This document shows, piece by piece, positions 34,401-40,667 of a DNA stretch of 64,000 nucleotides. The DNA is taken from NCBI RefSeq assembly GCF_032854445.1, contig NC_088301.1:38549187-38613186 (forward strand), given 5' to 3'. A program made the position numbers and the translations under genes. The notes beneath the pieces were generated by a model that searched no databases, was not told the DNA's origin, and saw only the letters and a list, made by a program, of their open reading frames with translations. This DNA is from Liolophura sinensis. Its lineage: Eukaryota > Mollusca > Polyplacophora > Chitonida > Chitonidae. Within the stretch, counting starts at the first letter, position 1. Each line of letters opens with the position of its first letter.

Positions 34401-34710
34401 GCTAAAAAATATCGTTTTGTTCTCTTTTCAGATTGTTTTTGACTGCCTTCCCTACATACAGTCCTGTCTCAATCCTATAATATACGGATTCATGTCTCGG
34501 AACATTCGAAAAAGCATGCGCATAGCCTGTCAGACTTACGTCAAATGCCCGTACACAGTGACGCGGATTTGGAAGCGGGACGTGTACACCGGCAAAGAGT
34601 TGGACTCTGAATGTCGAAGTAACGGCACCATACCAAGCAGTTCCAGCAAAACATCACACCGATCTTCGAAAAGCAGCGGATACTACGAAGAAAGCACGCT
34701 ACAACTGTAA
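821..34710 (+). CDS. Complete six-exon class A peptide GPCR gene (whole locus, gene 1)
   Basis: Seven-transmembrane receptor of the rhodopsin class, expected at the plasma membrane and coupling a secreted neuropeptide to G proteins. Six exons join in frame to 429 residues. Visible: acidic N-terminus with sequon N16-G-S; TM1 about 43-67 (N60), TM2 77-99 (D88 in LAIAD), C115 at the top of TM3, ERY at 139-141, TM4 with W167, sequon N191-F-T and C200 in ECL2, TM5 with P225 and Y233, TM6 CWGP at 310-313, TM7 NPIIY at 351-355, then helix 8 with C370/C376 as possible palmitoylation sites and a Ser-rich tail. The length is normal for the class. TM6 (VIKMLM...CWGP), TM7 (SCLNPIIY) and the INLTSVSVERY stretch most resemble cholecystokinin/sulfakinin receptors, and the TM5 end (YxxxIYVLWI) recalls QRFP receptors. 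Class is near certain; ligand is not. A paralogue starts 20 kb downstream. Confidence 0.93.
1240..8998 (+). other. Gene 1 intron 1 (7.8 kb, phase 2)
   Basis: GTAAGT donor and TTTTCAG acceptor, splitting the ERY arginine codon. No convincing coding segment. A family B repeat copy lies at 7153-7265; otherwise AT-rich unique-looking sequence. Confidence 0.85.
7153..7265 (+). repeat. Family B dispersed repeat, 5' part
   Basis: TACTACAGCACAGAAAGTAA, GAGCAGCGACGACTT, GGCAAATGGTCACACATAAC and GGTGAAATCCGACCACTTGT occur in family order. Truncated after CTTGTCATAAG. Confidence 0.6.
8999..9122 (+). CDS. Gene 1 exon 2: ICL2 and TM4
   Basis: Acceptor ATTTTCAG ends at 8998. The first base completes R140, then YIVIVHPIQSR follows directly, giving the classic ERY...HP second intracellular loop. 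TM4 contains the invariant tryptophan (W167). The exon is 124 nt (1+41 codons) and ends phase 0 at GTAAGT (9123). The phase match to exon 1 and the uninterrupted receptor motif across the junction make the splice assignment firm. Confidence 0.93.
9556..9780 (+). mobile_element. tRNA-derived SINE, degraded copy
   Basis: Begins GGGGGCTCCGTGGCCTAGTGG, a decayed form of the SINE head (A-box-like), followed by a B-box-like GTGAGTTCACGTCC and the CCTCCCACC body. The tail is replaced by an ACAACAACAA-type run. Clearly the same family as the copy at 21234 but more diverged. Confidence 0.65.
10076..10106. repeat. Perfect hairpin, 14-bp arms with 3-base loop
   Basis: AGTACTTGGGATAA (10076-10089), loop TAC, then its exact reverse complement (10093-10106). 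Followed by a short TA run. Sits in intron 2 with no coding context. Confidence 0.85.
11590..11705 (-). repeat. Family B dispersed repeat, fragment
   Basis: Reverse-strand match to the family B core: the complement of TTTACCTCAG (written CTGAGGTAAAGTGGC), then GGGTTTCACTG and CATTATCGTCGCTGCTC. Diverged. Confidence 0.45.
11990..12483 (+). repeat. Family A dispersed repeat, short form
   Basis: Opens with AAATTATCATAATATGGATA and GATAGCAATATCCC, contains TTCCATCAAACGCCTTCAAT and CATTCGCATAGAAC, and ends near GCGATTATTGACCT...GAAGCTTAG. The same landmarks in the same order occur at 23085-23950 and 38585-39060, so this is a diverged copy lacking the middle of the long form. No coding capacity recognised; type of element unknown. 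Confidence 0.65.
12658..12840 (+). repeat. Family B dispersed repeat
   Basis: Carries the family landmarks in order: GACGTACAGCACACAG, AACCAGAG, ACCGGTGAAATAC, TGTCAATTTACCTCAG, CAGGGTTTTAT, AGTAGCAAATTACA and CATGGCTTA. Close to the copy at 51941-52135. Not recognised as a named element. Confidence 0.65.
13205..13390 (-). mobile_element. SINE 3' fragment inserted into a family B copy
   Basis: From about 13247 the reverse complement of the SINE tail is readable (TTTATTTATTTGATTGGTG, GTTTTAGGCCTTACTCAAGA, ATTTCACTTATACAACGG) to about 13345. It is flanked on the left by family B sequence (AAACCAGAG...GCTGGCAAA) and on the right by CTTCTCATGTAAATG, which resembles the continuation of family B. 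This suggests the SINE landed in an older family B copy. Confidence 0.55.
15780..15910 (-). repeat. Family B dispersed repeat, fragment
   Basis: Reverse-strand family B landmarks: AAGGTAAATTGACGAGA, TTGCCAACTATCACACAG, TTGTTTCTACTCTGGT. Diverged copy in intron 2. Confidence 0.5.
16308..16612 (-). mobile_element. tRNA-derived SINE, reverse copy with an abutting forward tail piece
   Basis: 16308-16515 reads as the reverse complement of the SINE: TTTATTTGTTTATTTGG tail, GTTTTACGCCGTTCTCAAG, then ATGGTGGGAGGAAACCGGAG, and the B-box complement near TGAGTTGAACTTGAAAT. The tRNA-like head is missing. From about 16552 a forward tail piece (CCTCCCGCCATCATGCTGG ... CATCAATCAAATAAA) follows, giving an inverted arrangement. 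Confidence 0.7.
16770..17235 (+). repeat. Family A dispersed repeat, diverged copy
   Basis: Shares with the long form (23085-23950) the ordered landmarks CCGCTTATCCTTGGGCTAAT, ATGAACAGTTCCTATCAAAG and CTTGGGAATGTTGACC; shares with the short form CATTCGCATAGAACGTAC and a TTGACTGCTTCTCTTTG segment. The leading part resembles 39560-39720. Confidence 0.55.
17245..17405 (+). repeat. Family B dispersed repeat
   Basis: Landmarks AATTAAAGACTCACAGTAT, GAGCAACGACAACTGTGTGA, TGGTCACACCTGACC and TGTCAATTTGCCTCAG in family order, directly following the family A copy that ends near 17235. Confidence 0.6.
19228..19399 (+). repeat. Degenerate minisatellite, unit about 29-33 bp, about 5.5 copies
   Basis: Successive units share the core GAGTTACCAACAAGTAAGGG, each followed by TGATA-like spacers (TGATAAATACT, TGACATATGCT, TGATAGATCCT, TGATAAGTGCT). 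Units differ in length and sequence, so the array is old. No coding frame spans it. Confidence 0.75.
20424..20744 (+). repeat. Left arm of a 320-bp inverted duplication
   Basis: Near-identical to the reverse complement of 22029-22350, for example CACGTAGCACAACTGACACC here and its complement near 22170. Differences are confined to the TA-rich stretch near 20452-20465. The arm breaks at GTGTACAGGA, beyond which the two copies differ. Confidence 0.9.
21234..21504 (+). mobile_element. tRNA-derived SINE, best-preserved copy
   Basis: Starts GGGGCCTCCGTGGCTCAGTT. Pol III A box TGGCTCAGTTGG at 21244-21255 and B box GAGTTCAAGTCC at 21312-21323 mark the tRNA-like head. The body has GTCGTGGGTTTCCCCGG and CCACCATAATGCTGGCCGCC, then TAAGTGAAATATTTTTGAG and a tail GTAAAACACCAATCAAATC with AAATAAATC repeats. 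Non-autonomous; mobilised by a LINE in trans. Lies in the loop of the inverted duplication. Confidence 0.88.
21981..22029. repeat. (TA)n microsatellite
   Basis: About 24 uninterrupted TA units, between a short inverted repeat (21957-21985) and the right arm of the inverted duplication. Confidence 0.95.
22029..22350 (-). repeat. Right arm of the 320-bp inverted duplication
   Basis: Reverse-complement copy of 20424-20744, about 1.28 kb away. Flanked on both sides by TA microsatellites (21981-22029 and 22354-22441). Open frames seen in both arms are the same sequence and show no known domain, so I do not call a gene. Confidence 0.9.
22354..22441. repeat. (TA)n microsatellite
   Basis: About 44 uninterrupted TA units, the longest microsatellite in the window, immediately before the 3' end of the antisense LINE. 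Confidence 0.95.
22649..23074 (-). pseudogene. LINE ORF2 C-terminal Cys/His segment
   Basis: 141 open codons downstream of the repeat insertion. Contains RRADVLVHRLVSGHFPVN and a CETC...HLLFHC cluster, the CX2C-H-C arrangement found after RNase H in I-group ORF2 proteins. It is severed from RNase H by the 860-bp insertion, so it starts at a chance methionine. Confidence 0.75.
23083..23950 (+). repeat. Family A dispersed repeat, long form, inserted in the LINE
   Basis: Runs from AAATTATCCTGATTTGGATA to GGACATGACGCTAATATTTT, between RNase H and the C-terminal part of the LINE. Its right two-thirds (from about 23310) match 43140-43716 in the 5' LTR of the Gmr1-like element closely; its left third matches 11990-12130 and 38590-38720. 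Contains recurring CATAGACGGCG motifs. No reading frame of known type. Confidence 0.8.
23940..24400 (-). pseudogene. LINE ORF2 RNase H domain
   Basis: FSDASK (first Asp), VNSAE (Glu), ILSDSLSALKS (second Asp) and WVQSHVGIPGNEQADALAKA (the family's C-terminal His/Asp block) occur in order. Stops and a frameshift interrupt it. The last open piece (24164-23940) ends where the family A repeat begins. Confidence 0.82.
24241..24264. repeat. Perfect 24-bp palindrome
   Basis: CCGTTAACTCTG followed immediately by its exact reverse complement, with no loop. Lies within the decayed RNase H coding region (around VNSAE). Confidence 0.85.
24618..26036 (-). pseudogene. LINE ORF2 reverse transcriptase domain, broken
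   Basis: Pieces in several frames: a leader (26036-25719) ending KGSPPGEDG; then VAKPGKNPTSPQSYRPIALT, a canonical RT block; the catalytic FADD at 25214-25225; KYLGMIFD; and the thumb region (24896-24618: YRTLIRTHLDYCCEAY). The leader runs directly into KPGKNP with about 40 residues of the usual intervening sequence missing, so an internal deletion is likely. Stops and frameshifts are frequent. Confidence 0.82.
26218..27108 (-). pseudogene. LINE ORF2 endonuclease domain (AP-endonuclease type)
   Basis: Open for 296 codons. Ordered EN motifs are visible: QENIQSL (Asn), LQETFL (catalytic Glu), VVNLYNP, ICGDFNSHHMAWG (Asp/Asn pair) and the terminal GSDQFPVV, which in active enzymes is normally SDH. 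The His-to-Gln change would be expected to impair nicking (inference). The region continues toward the RT linker (WKINKADWFTYRKKC). Confidence 0.85.
27123..28157 (-). pseudogene. LINE ORF1 (gag-like) with CCHC knuckles, frameshifted
   Basis: Three open pieces in different frames: 28157-27861 (acidic, charged N-terminus), 27826-27572 (a fold with TVGGEVTEAEILACLRKYKC) and 27560-27123 (knuckles). The last has a perfect CX2CX4HX4C (CFWCQRLNHIASEC), then CPRCGQAHDYESC and CANCGGGHSAPYAGC. In the family this protein binds element RNA. Two frameshifts separate the pieces, so no functional product is expected. Confidence 0.8.
28591..28629. repeat. (ATAC)n microsatellite
   Basis: About nine tandem tetranucleotide units, just outside the 5' end of the antisense LINE. 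Confidence 0.95.
29823..30043 (+). CDS. Gene 1 exon 3: ECL2, TM5 and start of ICL3
   Basis: Acceptor TTTGTTTCAG ends at 29822, phase 0. Encodes 73 residues plus two bases: DIEETLYH, a sequon (NFT), the ECL2 cysteine (FCGD, C200) that pairs with C115, and TM5 with P225 and Y233. I placed the donor at GTACGT (30044), phase 2, because the next exon supplies the third base of the glycine codon. Reading through would add about 25 residues before a stop near 30119, so the donor choice is supported but less absolute than the others. Confidence 0.88.
30044..30573 (+). other. Gene 1 intron 3 (0.5 kb, phase 2)
   Basis: GTACGT donor and TTACAG acceptor. AT-rich, with an A-rich run near 30490-30510. Nothing else recognised. 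Confidence 0.8.
30574..30694 (+). CDS. Gene 1 exon 4: ICL3
   Basis: Acceptor GGTTACAG ends at 30573. One base completes G255, followed by 40 codons of a basic, polar third intracellular loop ending REARKQ. Donor GTAGGT at 30695, phase 0. The basic end runs straight into the VIKMLM start of TM6 in the next exon, as in peptide-receptor relatives. Confidence 0.87.
30695..32499 (+). other. Gene 1 intron 4 (1.8 kb, phase 0)
   Basis: GTAGGT donor and TTTTCAG acceptor. Contains a short degraded SINE-like piece near 31018-31112; otherwise AT-rich with no coding signal. Confidence 0.8.
32500..32625 (+). CDS. Gene 1 exon 5: TM6 with CWGP, and ECL3
   Basis: Acceptor TATTTTCAG ends at 32499. 42 codons from VIKMLMTVIVVF through CWGP (residues 310-313, the TM6 toggle-switch motif) to the extracellular loop ending AVFVAR. 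Donor GTAAGA at 32626, phase 0. This exon is too short to stand out as an open frame; it was found by its CWxP motif between bounded splice sites. Confidence 0.92.
32626..34431 (+). other. Gene 1 intron 5 (1.8 kb, phase 0)
   Basis: GTAAGA donor and TTTTCAG acceptor. Contains a G-run (33777-33796, interrupted by one T). No coding signal. Confidence 0.8.
33777..33796 (+). repeat. G-run in intron 5
   Basis: Seven G, one T, then twelve G. Could fold as a G-quadruplex in DNA or pre-mRNA. Confidence 0.9.
34432..34710 (+). CDS. Gene 1 exon 6: TM7, helix 8, C-terminal tail, stop
   Basis: Acceptor TTCTCTTTTCAG ends at 34431, phase 0. 92 codons plus TAA (34708-34710). Begins in TM7 (IVFDCLPYIQ), contains NPIIY (351-355), then SRNIRKSM of helix 8 and cysteines 370 and 376. 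The tail has a Ser/Thr/Lys cluster near the end, a plausible GPCR-kinase/arrestin region (inference). Confidence 0.93.
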   Translation: MVFDCLPYIQSCLNPIIYGFMSRNIRKSMRIACQTYVKCPYTVTRIWKRDVYTGKELDSECRSNGTIPSSSSKTSHRSSKSSGYYEESTLQL

Positions 34711-34842
34711 TTATTATGTGGAAGTGTAGGTCTGCTGGCTGTATGCGCTCTATGCTATATTATCGTCCACAAAAAAACATGCGTTTTTGTTTTTGCCGTA
34801 GGTTTCGCCACCTTCAGAATTGTTGACAAACCGTGCAGAGAA

Positions 34843-34848
34843 AATAAA
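34843..34848 (+). terminator. Candidate polyadenylation signal for gene 1
   Basis: AATAAA, 133 bases after the gene 1 stop codon and the first such hexamer downstream of it, implying a short 3' UTR. Confidence 0.5.
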
Positions 34849-35287
34849 AGCCAATTGGTTAACAGGCACCGGTGGTATCACGAAGACCTGACTTCAGTAT
34901 ATATAGAGGGTTAAGCGGGTCTAGACTTTAAACAGAGTGAACAACCTGTGCAACTTCTGAACAAAGAAATGTGGAAAAGACATATATTTATTTGGTTATA
35001 TATGTAATACTTATATATAAGGAAAAATCCTTTCTCGTCGGAAGAAACGTGAGAGACGTGTACCTGTGATCATAACCGAAAAAAAAAACAAAAGCAAAAA
35101 AAAAAAACAATACAGGCCATAGTCTCTGAATACAATCTACATTGTATAGAGAATTATTGAGGTAACATTTCATCGAAAGTCATCTACTGAAGTCCATTCA
35201 TATTTCCTGACATTTTCACTAAACTGACCTAGTTAGGTTTGGTAAGTTCCATGTAGCTGAAAAACGCCGTTGTTTTGATCTGTGTAG

Positions 35288-35470
35288 TTTGTTTTGGTTG
35301 TCCACAACGTTCTCAAGAATATTTCACTTATGGAAGGCGGAAAAGGAGCAGAGCCTTGGGGAACCACTGCACGTTTCCATAGACCTTAGACGCCTTCTGA
35401 TATAACGTCACAAAAGGATCTGAACCTGTCATCTCATCAGTCATCGTGGACAGCGATGACCCTGTTTTGT
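35288..35470 (-). mobile_element. Degraded reverse SINE copy
   Basis: AACGTTCTCAAGAATATTTC and ACTTATGG match the reverse SINE tail, followed by a diverged body (GCCTTGGGGAACC). The head is largely unrecognisable. Confidence 0.5.
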
Positions 35471-36727
35471 GCATTTAAAGTTGTGGTAATGCATTATAAA
35501 AAATATATTGGTATTTACTCTGGAGAAACTCTAGAAATGAAACACAGCTAAATCTGTTAATTACTTTTATCTCATGCCACACTGAGACGGGAATGATCTC
35601 TCACTGTGGCTTCTAATGCGTCAATGATTATTTCACCCTCCATAACTTCGTTTGTCATCTGATAAGCCTTTGAGTGGGTTTTATCTGGGTATTCGTCCAT
35701 TTCCTTCACAAGTATGTCTGTACTATCGCACCCATTTGGAATACAGAGATTGTTTATATCCAATTAAGAAATCACTTTGTCAAACATACTCAGTTAAACC
35801 ACCAGTCAAAATGTCTGACACAACCATTATCTATAATAGTGTATACAAATGATTATCGACATGAATTGTTGTTTTTTTGATGTCAAGTGTCAAGCCATTG
35901 TCGAATTTTACCATTATATTTTACATGTGTTTGCCACAGTGAATTCCTTTATGTATTAAAATCCAAAAATTATATTAAAACCGGTGTGTCATTTTGTTTA
36001 TGTCTTCATCTGCCAAACTTTGTTTTGTTACTCAACAAGACGAACGTACAACCTTGGCTTCCCGTCTTTGCTGGATAGAAACAATGTTACTTGGCGGGTT
36101 AGCAGGGACCAGTCATACAATGCTGTGCTCTTTTTGTGCAAGATTCGATATGTGATAACTTCACAAAAACACTCAGTACATTAATTTGACAAATGTCCGG
36201 CCATCCCCGATACTTGGCGACTTTGTAGTGTTTTAATGTTATTGTTTATTAAATGTGCTGACAACACAGCACTTTGAGTAATTCTCTGCCATTGAGGTGT
36301 AATAAATTGCAAGTAACATCACAGTATTTAGGTTTTACTCTCTATGCTCTAGTCTTTTATACAAGGAATGTGTCTTTCCTTTTCCTCTACAAGTGTTGTT
36401 GAAAGATTTCAAAATCAGAAATCTAATTATGCTTCTATAATTTGCTTCTTCGTCAACAAAGTGAGCCTCAGGATGTCAAAACAACCACATACCGTACATC
36501 TTTGCTCTTGTATTCTGATATATGGAGAATTCTGTTTCGTTTTGATACAAACCACGGGAGGTGCAACGTCACAAGGGAGAAACAAAGTGAATTGTTAGAT
36601 AAAGCTGTTGAATTATGTTAGGAAAACTTCATGATAAAAGCATTAGTTATAACTTCTGAAAGCTGTGTTACTCTGTCTAGAAGACCCGTAACATTTTCCT
36701 CCTAGCACTGAGAATTTCCATACTAGG

Positions 36728-37045
36728 CATTACTGGGGAGGGATGTAGCTCAGTAAGTACGATGTGGGTTGAGCGTGGAATTTTTAAAATTCCCCTGCTC
36801 TCACCTTGGTGATCTTAATGGGTGGACGACGAAAGTGGGGCACTTTGCACGTTCGTTGAATACCGCTTGTCATCCTTCAATAACTTAAACTACGGCCAGT
36901 GAAGTTGTGTAGCCATAGGTCACACGTAAGTAAGTTTGTTAGTAACTTACCAAGAGTTGGTGGTTTGTCCCGGACACTCCGGTTTCCTCTACTCATTAAA
37001 ATGATCGCCATCTTATAAGATGAAATTTTTTTGAGTGTTACATGT
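36728..37045 (+). mobile_element. Second tRNA-derived SINE-like element
   Basis: Head GGGATGTAGCTCAGTAAG resembles a tRNA A box with a different sequence from the main SINE. The 3' part (ACTCCGGTTTCCTCTACTC, GATCGCCATCTTATAAGATG, AAATTTTTTTGAGTGTT) parallels the main SINE's 3' module. A diverged relative of the 3' part occurs at 52500-52620. No convincing B box; may be a separate family sharing a tail. Confidence 0.5.
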
Positions 37046-38167
37046 CAATAAAGAACAAGTGGTCTTACCAGTCGCCATTTGTAAAACTTCTGCGCTGATA
37101 GCAGCCCTTAAAGGGATATTTAGAGCTCCTGTTAAGGAAATCCATTCTAGGACAGAGGCCAACAGTCACTACGCATGCTGTAAACATTCTTTGTTACACA
37201 GACCACAAAATGGGTCGCCTTAAGCAGCACATTGTCTAGCGATATGTTCGGTGACGGTAATCTGTAAATGACCACTTTGCCGATCTGGGAATTTGAGGCA
37301 GTGTCTAACGTGAGATATAACAGATACGACATCTCATCATCTACAGGGAGAAATGGTTGGGGCCTAAGGTCTACTTAGCAGTATTGATAGGGATTTTGTG
37401 GTAAAATGATGCTGAACAGGGACGTGACCAATAAAGCATCCTTGAAATCTTGAACGGGTGAATCTAAGCCTCAAATCCAACATTCGATGGTCGTACACTC
37501 GCGGACCATGAAAGGCGTTCGAAGTTGACAATTTAAAAGTGGCCTTTATCAGCAATGAGGGTACGAAAAATCAGATGTGAGGCATATAACCCAAACCGTG
37601 TTAATATTCATGTCGAGTACAAACAGATGCACAGTTTAAACGTCAGGCAACGTTTCTAAATTCACGAAGTTAATCATAATATCCATTTCCAATCTCGAAG
37701 TCTTAAGACAGACACAATTAACTTGAAAGAAAGTTAATAAGGTAGACTGATTGACTGTTTTCAATGTTATACTTAAGAATACATTACCAGGACTATATCA
37801 CCCATGTTTGACAAGTAAATGACAAACTTCAAGTGGCAATCTACCACTTGTTGACACAAAGCTACCGAGATTAACGGAGATGGACTGGGACTGAACCCTT
37901 GTCTGAAAGATTGGTACACAAAAGTCTAGCTTATATATATAATGTGGTAATATATTTCTATTTTCTGTATATATACCGCTCCTTCGATTAATCTAAAGGA
38001 AACTACAGACTCTTACGATTGTACATCTTATCTAGACTTGTTTTTCTACAAAGACCAAAACGGTTTCCTTTCGCGCTGAATTTACAACGGGGAATAGTTC
38101 AAGGCAAATAAAACACCAAAATGAAGTATGTATCAGATAAAAGACCATTGAAAGCTAGAAAATACCT

Positions 38168-38192
38168 TATTATATATATATATATATATATA
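38168..38192. repeat. (TA)n microsatellite
   Basis: About 12 TA units in the intergenic region. Confidence 0.85.
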
Positions 38193-38584
38193 TTTTTGTA
38201 GAATTTTCCCAACAGAGTGAAATTGTTTAAGACGTCAGATTCTACAGTGGTTTGTTTTAACCCAGAGGCTATCAGTGACGTCAGATCTATATTTTTTTGC
38301 TTGAAATAGTCCGTTTTAAGGTTCATCCGGCGCAAGCATTCATAGATTTGTATGTATATTATGCATTTTCACTGGTGAAATCTTGTAGTCCAAGTGGCAG
38401 AAACCTGAATTGACGACACTGGTCCCAATATGATCAGACAAAGCCACCGTAGAATCCAAACTTTCACACACATTTTTCTATGTTGAATAAATTCTAAAAT
38501 AATAAATCGAACTATTCTTATGTGCATTGTTGAATGATCTTTCATTTGACAAATACGTTGAATGTGTGTTTTCTTTGCCATTCA

Positions 38585-39060
38585 ATTTTGAGATAGTAAA
38601 ATGTCCTTCATTGGATAGCAATATATCCTGGCGCGCACTTATCCCATCTTGTAGCATTTGTTATATGACGATTATGATGTTACTAATGAAAAACCTTTGT
38701 GTGTCAAGGTGGTTATTCCATAAAACGATTTCACTCCAAGTTTCTCAAGTTTTACAATGAGTATAAATCTTGTAAGTAAATATGGACTTTTCTCAAAAGC
38801 GCAACTGATATTTTGATTCTCGACAACTTATAAACTAGCATGGTACACGATTTGGATACTAATTTCATTAATTTGCCTGGAACATTCCTTGCGTCTTTTG
38901 TTGACTACTCCTCTTTAATTTTTTCTGTCTCAGTGTCGAACTTCATATACTTTCTTAATTTTGTGCTGAACGTTGTTTTGTGAATTGCGATTATTGACCT
39001 CGACGTCATTTTTGCCAGAGGGCTAGACCTACACCATTTCTCCTTTGACGCTTAGATTTA
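38585..39060 (+). repeat. Family A dispersed repeat, short form
   Basis: TTGGATAGCAATATATCC, TTATTCCATAAAACGATTTC, GATTTGGATACTAATTTC, TTGCGATTATTGACC and the terminal TGACGCTTAGA occur in the same order as in the 11990 copy. A related piece continues at 39560-39720 beyond a SINE. Confidence 0.65.
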
Positions 39061-39102
39061 GCACGTACCGATGATCCTACCCGTCTTTCTAGACGAGTTT
39101 TT

Positions 39103-39344
39103 GGGGCCTCGGTGGCTCATGTGGTTAGCGCGCTAGCACAGCGTAATGACCCAGTAGTCTCTCACCAATATGGTCGCTTCCTCTCCGGCCGTACTTGGGA
39201 AGGTCTGCCAGCAACCTGCGGATGGTCGTGGGTTTCCTCCGGGGTGTGCCCGGTTTCCACCCACCATAAAGCTGGCCGCCGTCGTGTAAGTGAAATATTC
39301 TTGAGTACGGCGTAAAACACCAATCAAATAAATAAATAAATAAA
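39103..39344 (+). mobile_element. tRNA-derived SINE with 13-bp target-site duplication
   Basis: GGGGCCTCGGTGGCTCATGTGG head, GTCGTGGGTTTCC body and a CAATCAAATAAATAAATAAA tail. The B-box segment is deleted, since TATGGTCGC runs straight into TTCCTCTCCGGCC. Flanked by identical TTCTAGACGAGTT at 39087-39099 and 39345-39357, direct evidence of retrotransposition. Confidence 0.92.
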
Positions 39345-40578
39345 TTCTAGACGAGTTGGAAAAAAACATGAATTTAGTGTGTAATCTATTATGTCAAATC
39401 AGTGACCTGATTAAAATGCTGTACATGCCAAAATTACAATGTTCAAATTGATATTCCTTAGTCTGTCATTGTGAACCATTTCTGTGACGCTCTTACTGTA
39501 ACTAATCTTCTGTGACCAGTTATGCAAAATCACCTCAGCCATTAATCCCGGTATTAACTTTAATCTGGACGGAGAGCTTTCAGAATGTCTGGATATCTAT
39601 GTCATAGTTGGTCTGTTTCCGCTAGGGATATACATATTTACTTCATCAAAATGGTGGTTTTATGGACAGCTGCAGTCAATGTTCGACTTAAATACCTATA
39701 ATACGACATTTAGGTACCCCTGAATCTAGGCGTGGAGTCCGGCAATAATGTTACACTCGTAAACCATAAAGAGGCGTTCCAAGTCGATGATCACAAAGAT
39801 TCATTTCCAAAAGACCCTAAAACATAAGTAGTAAATAAAGCACTTAAGATGTAAGAGAGAAGCTGTCAGAGGTTTTAAACGATGCAGATTACAGCTCAGC
39901 GAGAAAGAATATTCCCATATTCAACCGTTATATATATTTTCCACATTCGAATGCTATTTTCCATTCAAATATGTTGTTTCAAATTATTATTGGCATTCTA
40001 TGCCTTAAAACAGCCCTTAGGACTTATCCTCACATGTAAATGTCTAATACTAGCATCGATAAATGAGCGGTTGATATGTAGGGGAGACCACTCTACTGTG
40101 AATCTTCTACCTAGAATCATGCGATGACGGCATATCCGAACGTTACAGAATGAATAGGAAACAAATTTACCTTTCGTTTTAGGACTTCCTATTTCATTAC
40201 AGATTTAAATTATACATGAGCTTGTTAAAGAACTAAGGCAAATTGCTTTTCAAAGTGATATTTATTTCTTCAATGAAAAAAGTACAGATCTACATTTATT
40301 GTAATAGCTTAATCTCGGAGGCGTTAACTTTATATATTTATGTCAAGCAGTTTTCAAATGAAACTAATGAAATATAAATTTAAAGAACAAAATCGTATTC
40401 GATCTGAAGAAATCTTGCCCATCTTTAGATGAACTACATTTTATCTGGGCATGTTTTCTAGTCTAGTCTACTAGTTGTGTGTGTTGTTCCCACTTAGTAT
40501 GTGAAAATAAAGGTATATGATAAATAGATTATCATACAAAAGAAGAACTAAGAATGTATATAAAGTACGAAATTAGTA

Positions 40579-40667
40579 GGAAACGGTCCTCTTTATGTCT
40601 TGTTAGGATGGAAACGGTCCTGTTTATGTTCTGCGAGAACGGAAGCGGTCATGCTTATGTAATGTTT
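40579..40667 (+). repeat. Short tandem array, 31-bp unit, about three copies
   Basis: GGAAACGGTCCTCTTTATGT, GGAAACGGTCCTGTTTATGT and GGAAGCGGTCATGCTTATGT start successive 31-base units. The stretch before it (GTATATAAAGTACGAAA) recurs at 63071, but the array does not. Confidence 0.75.
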
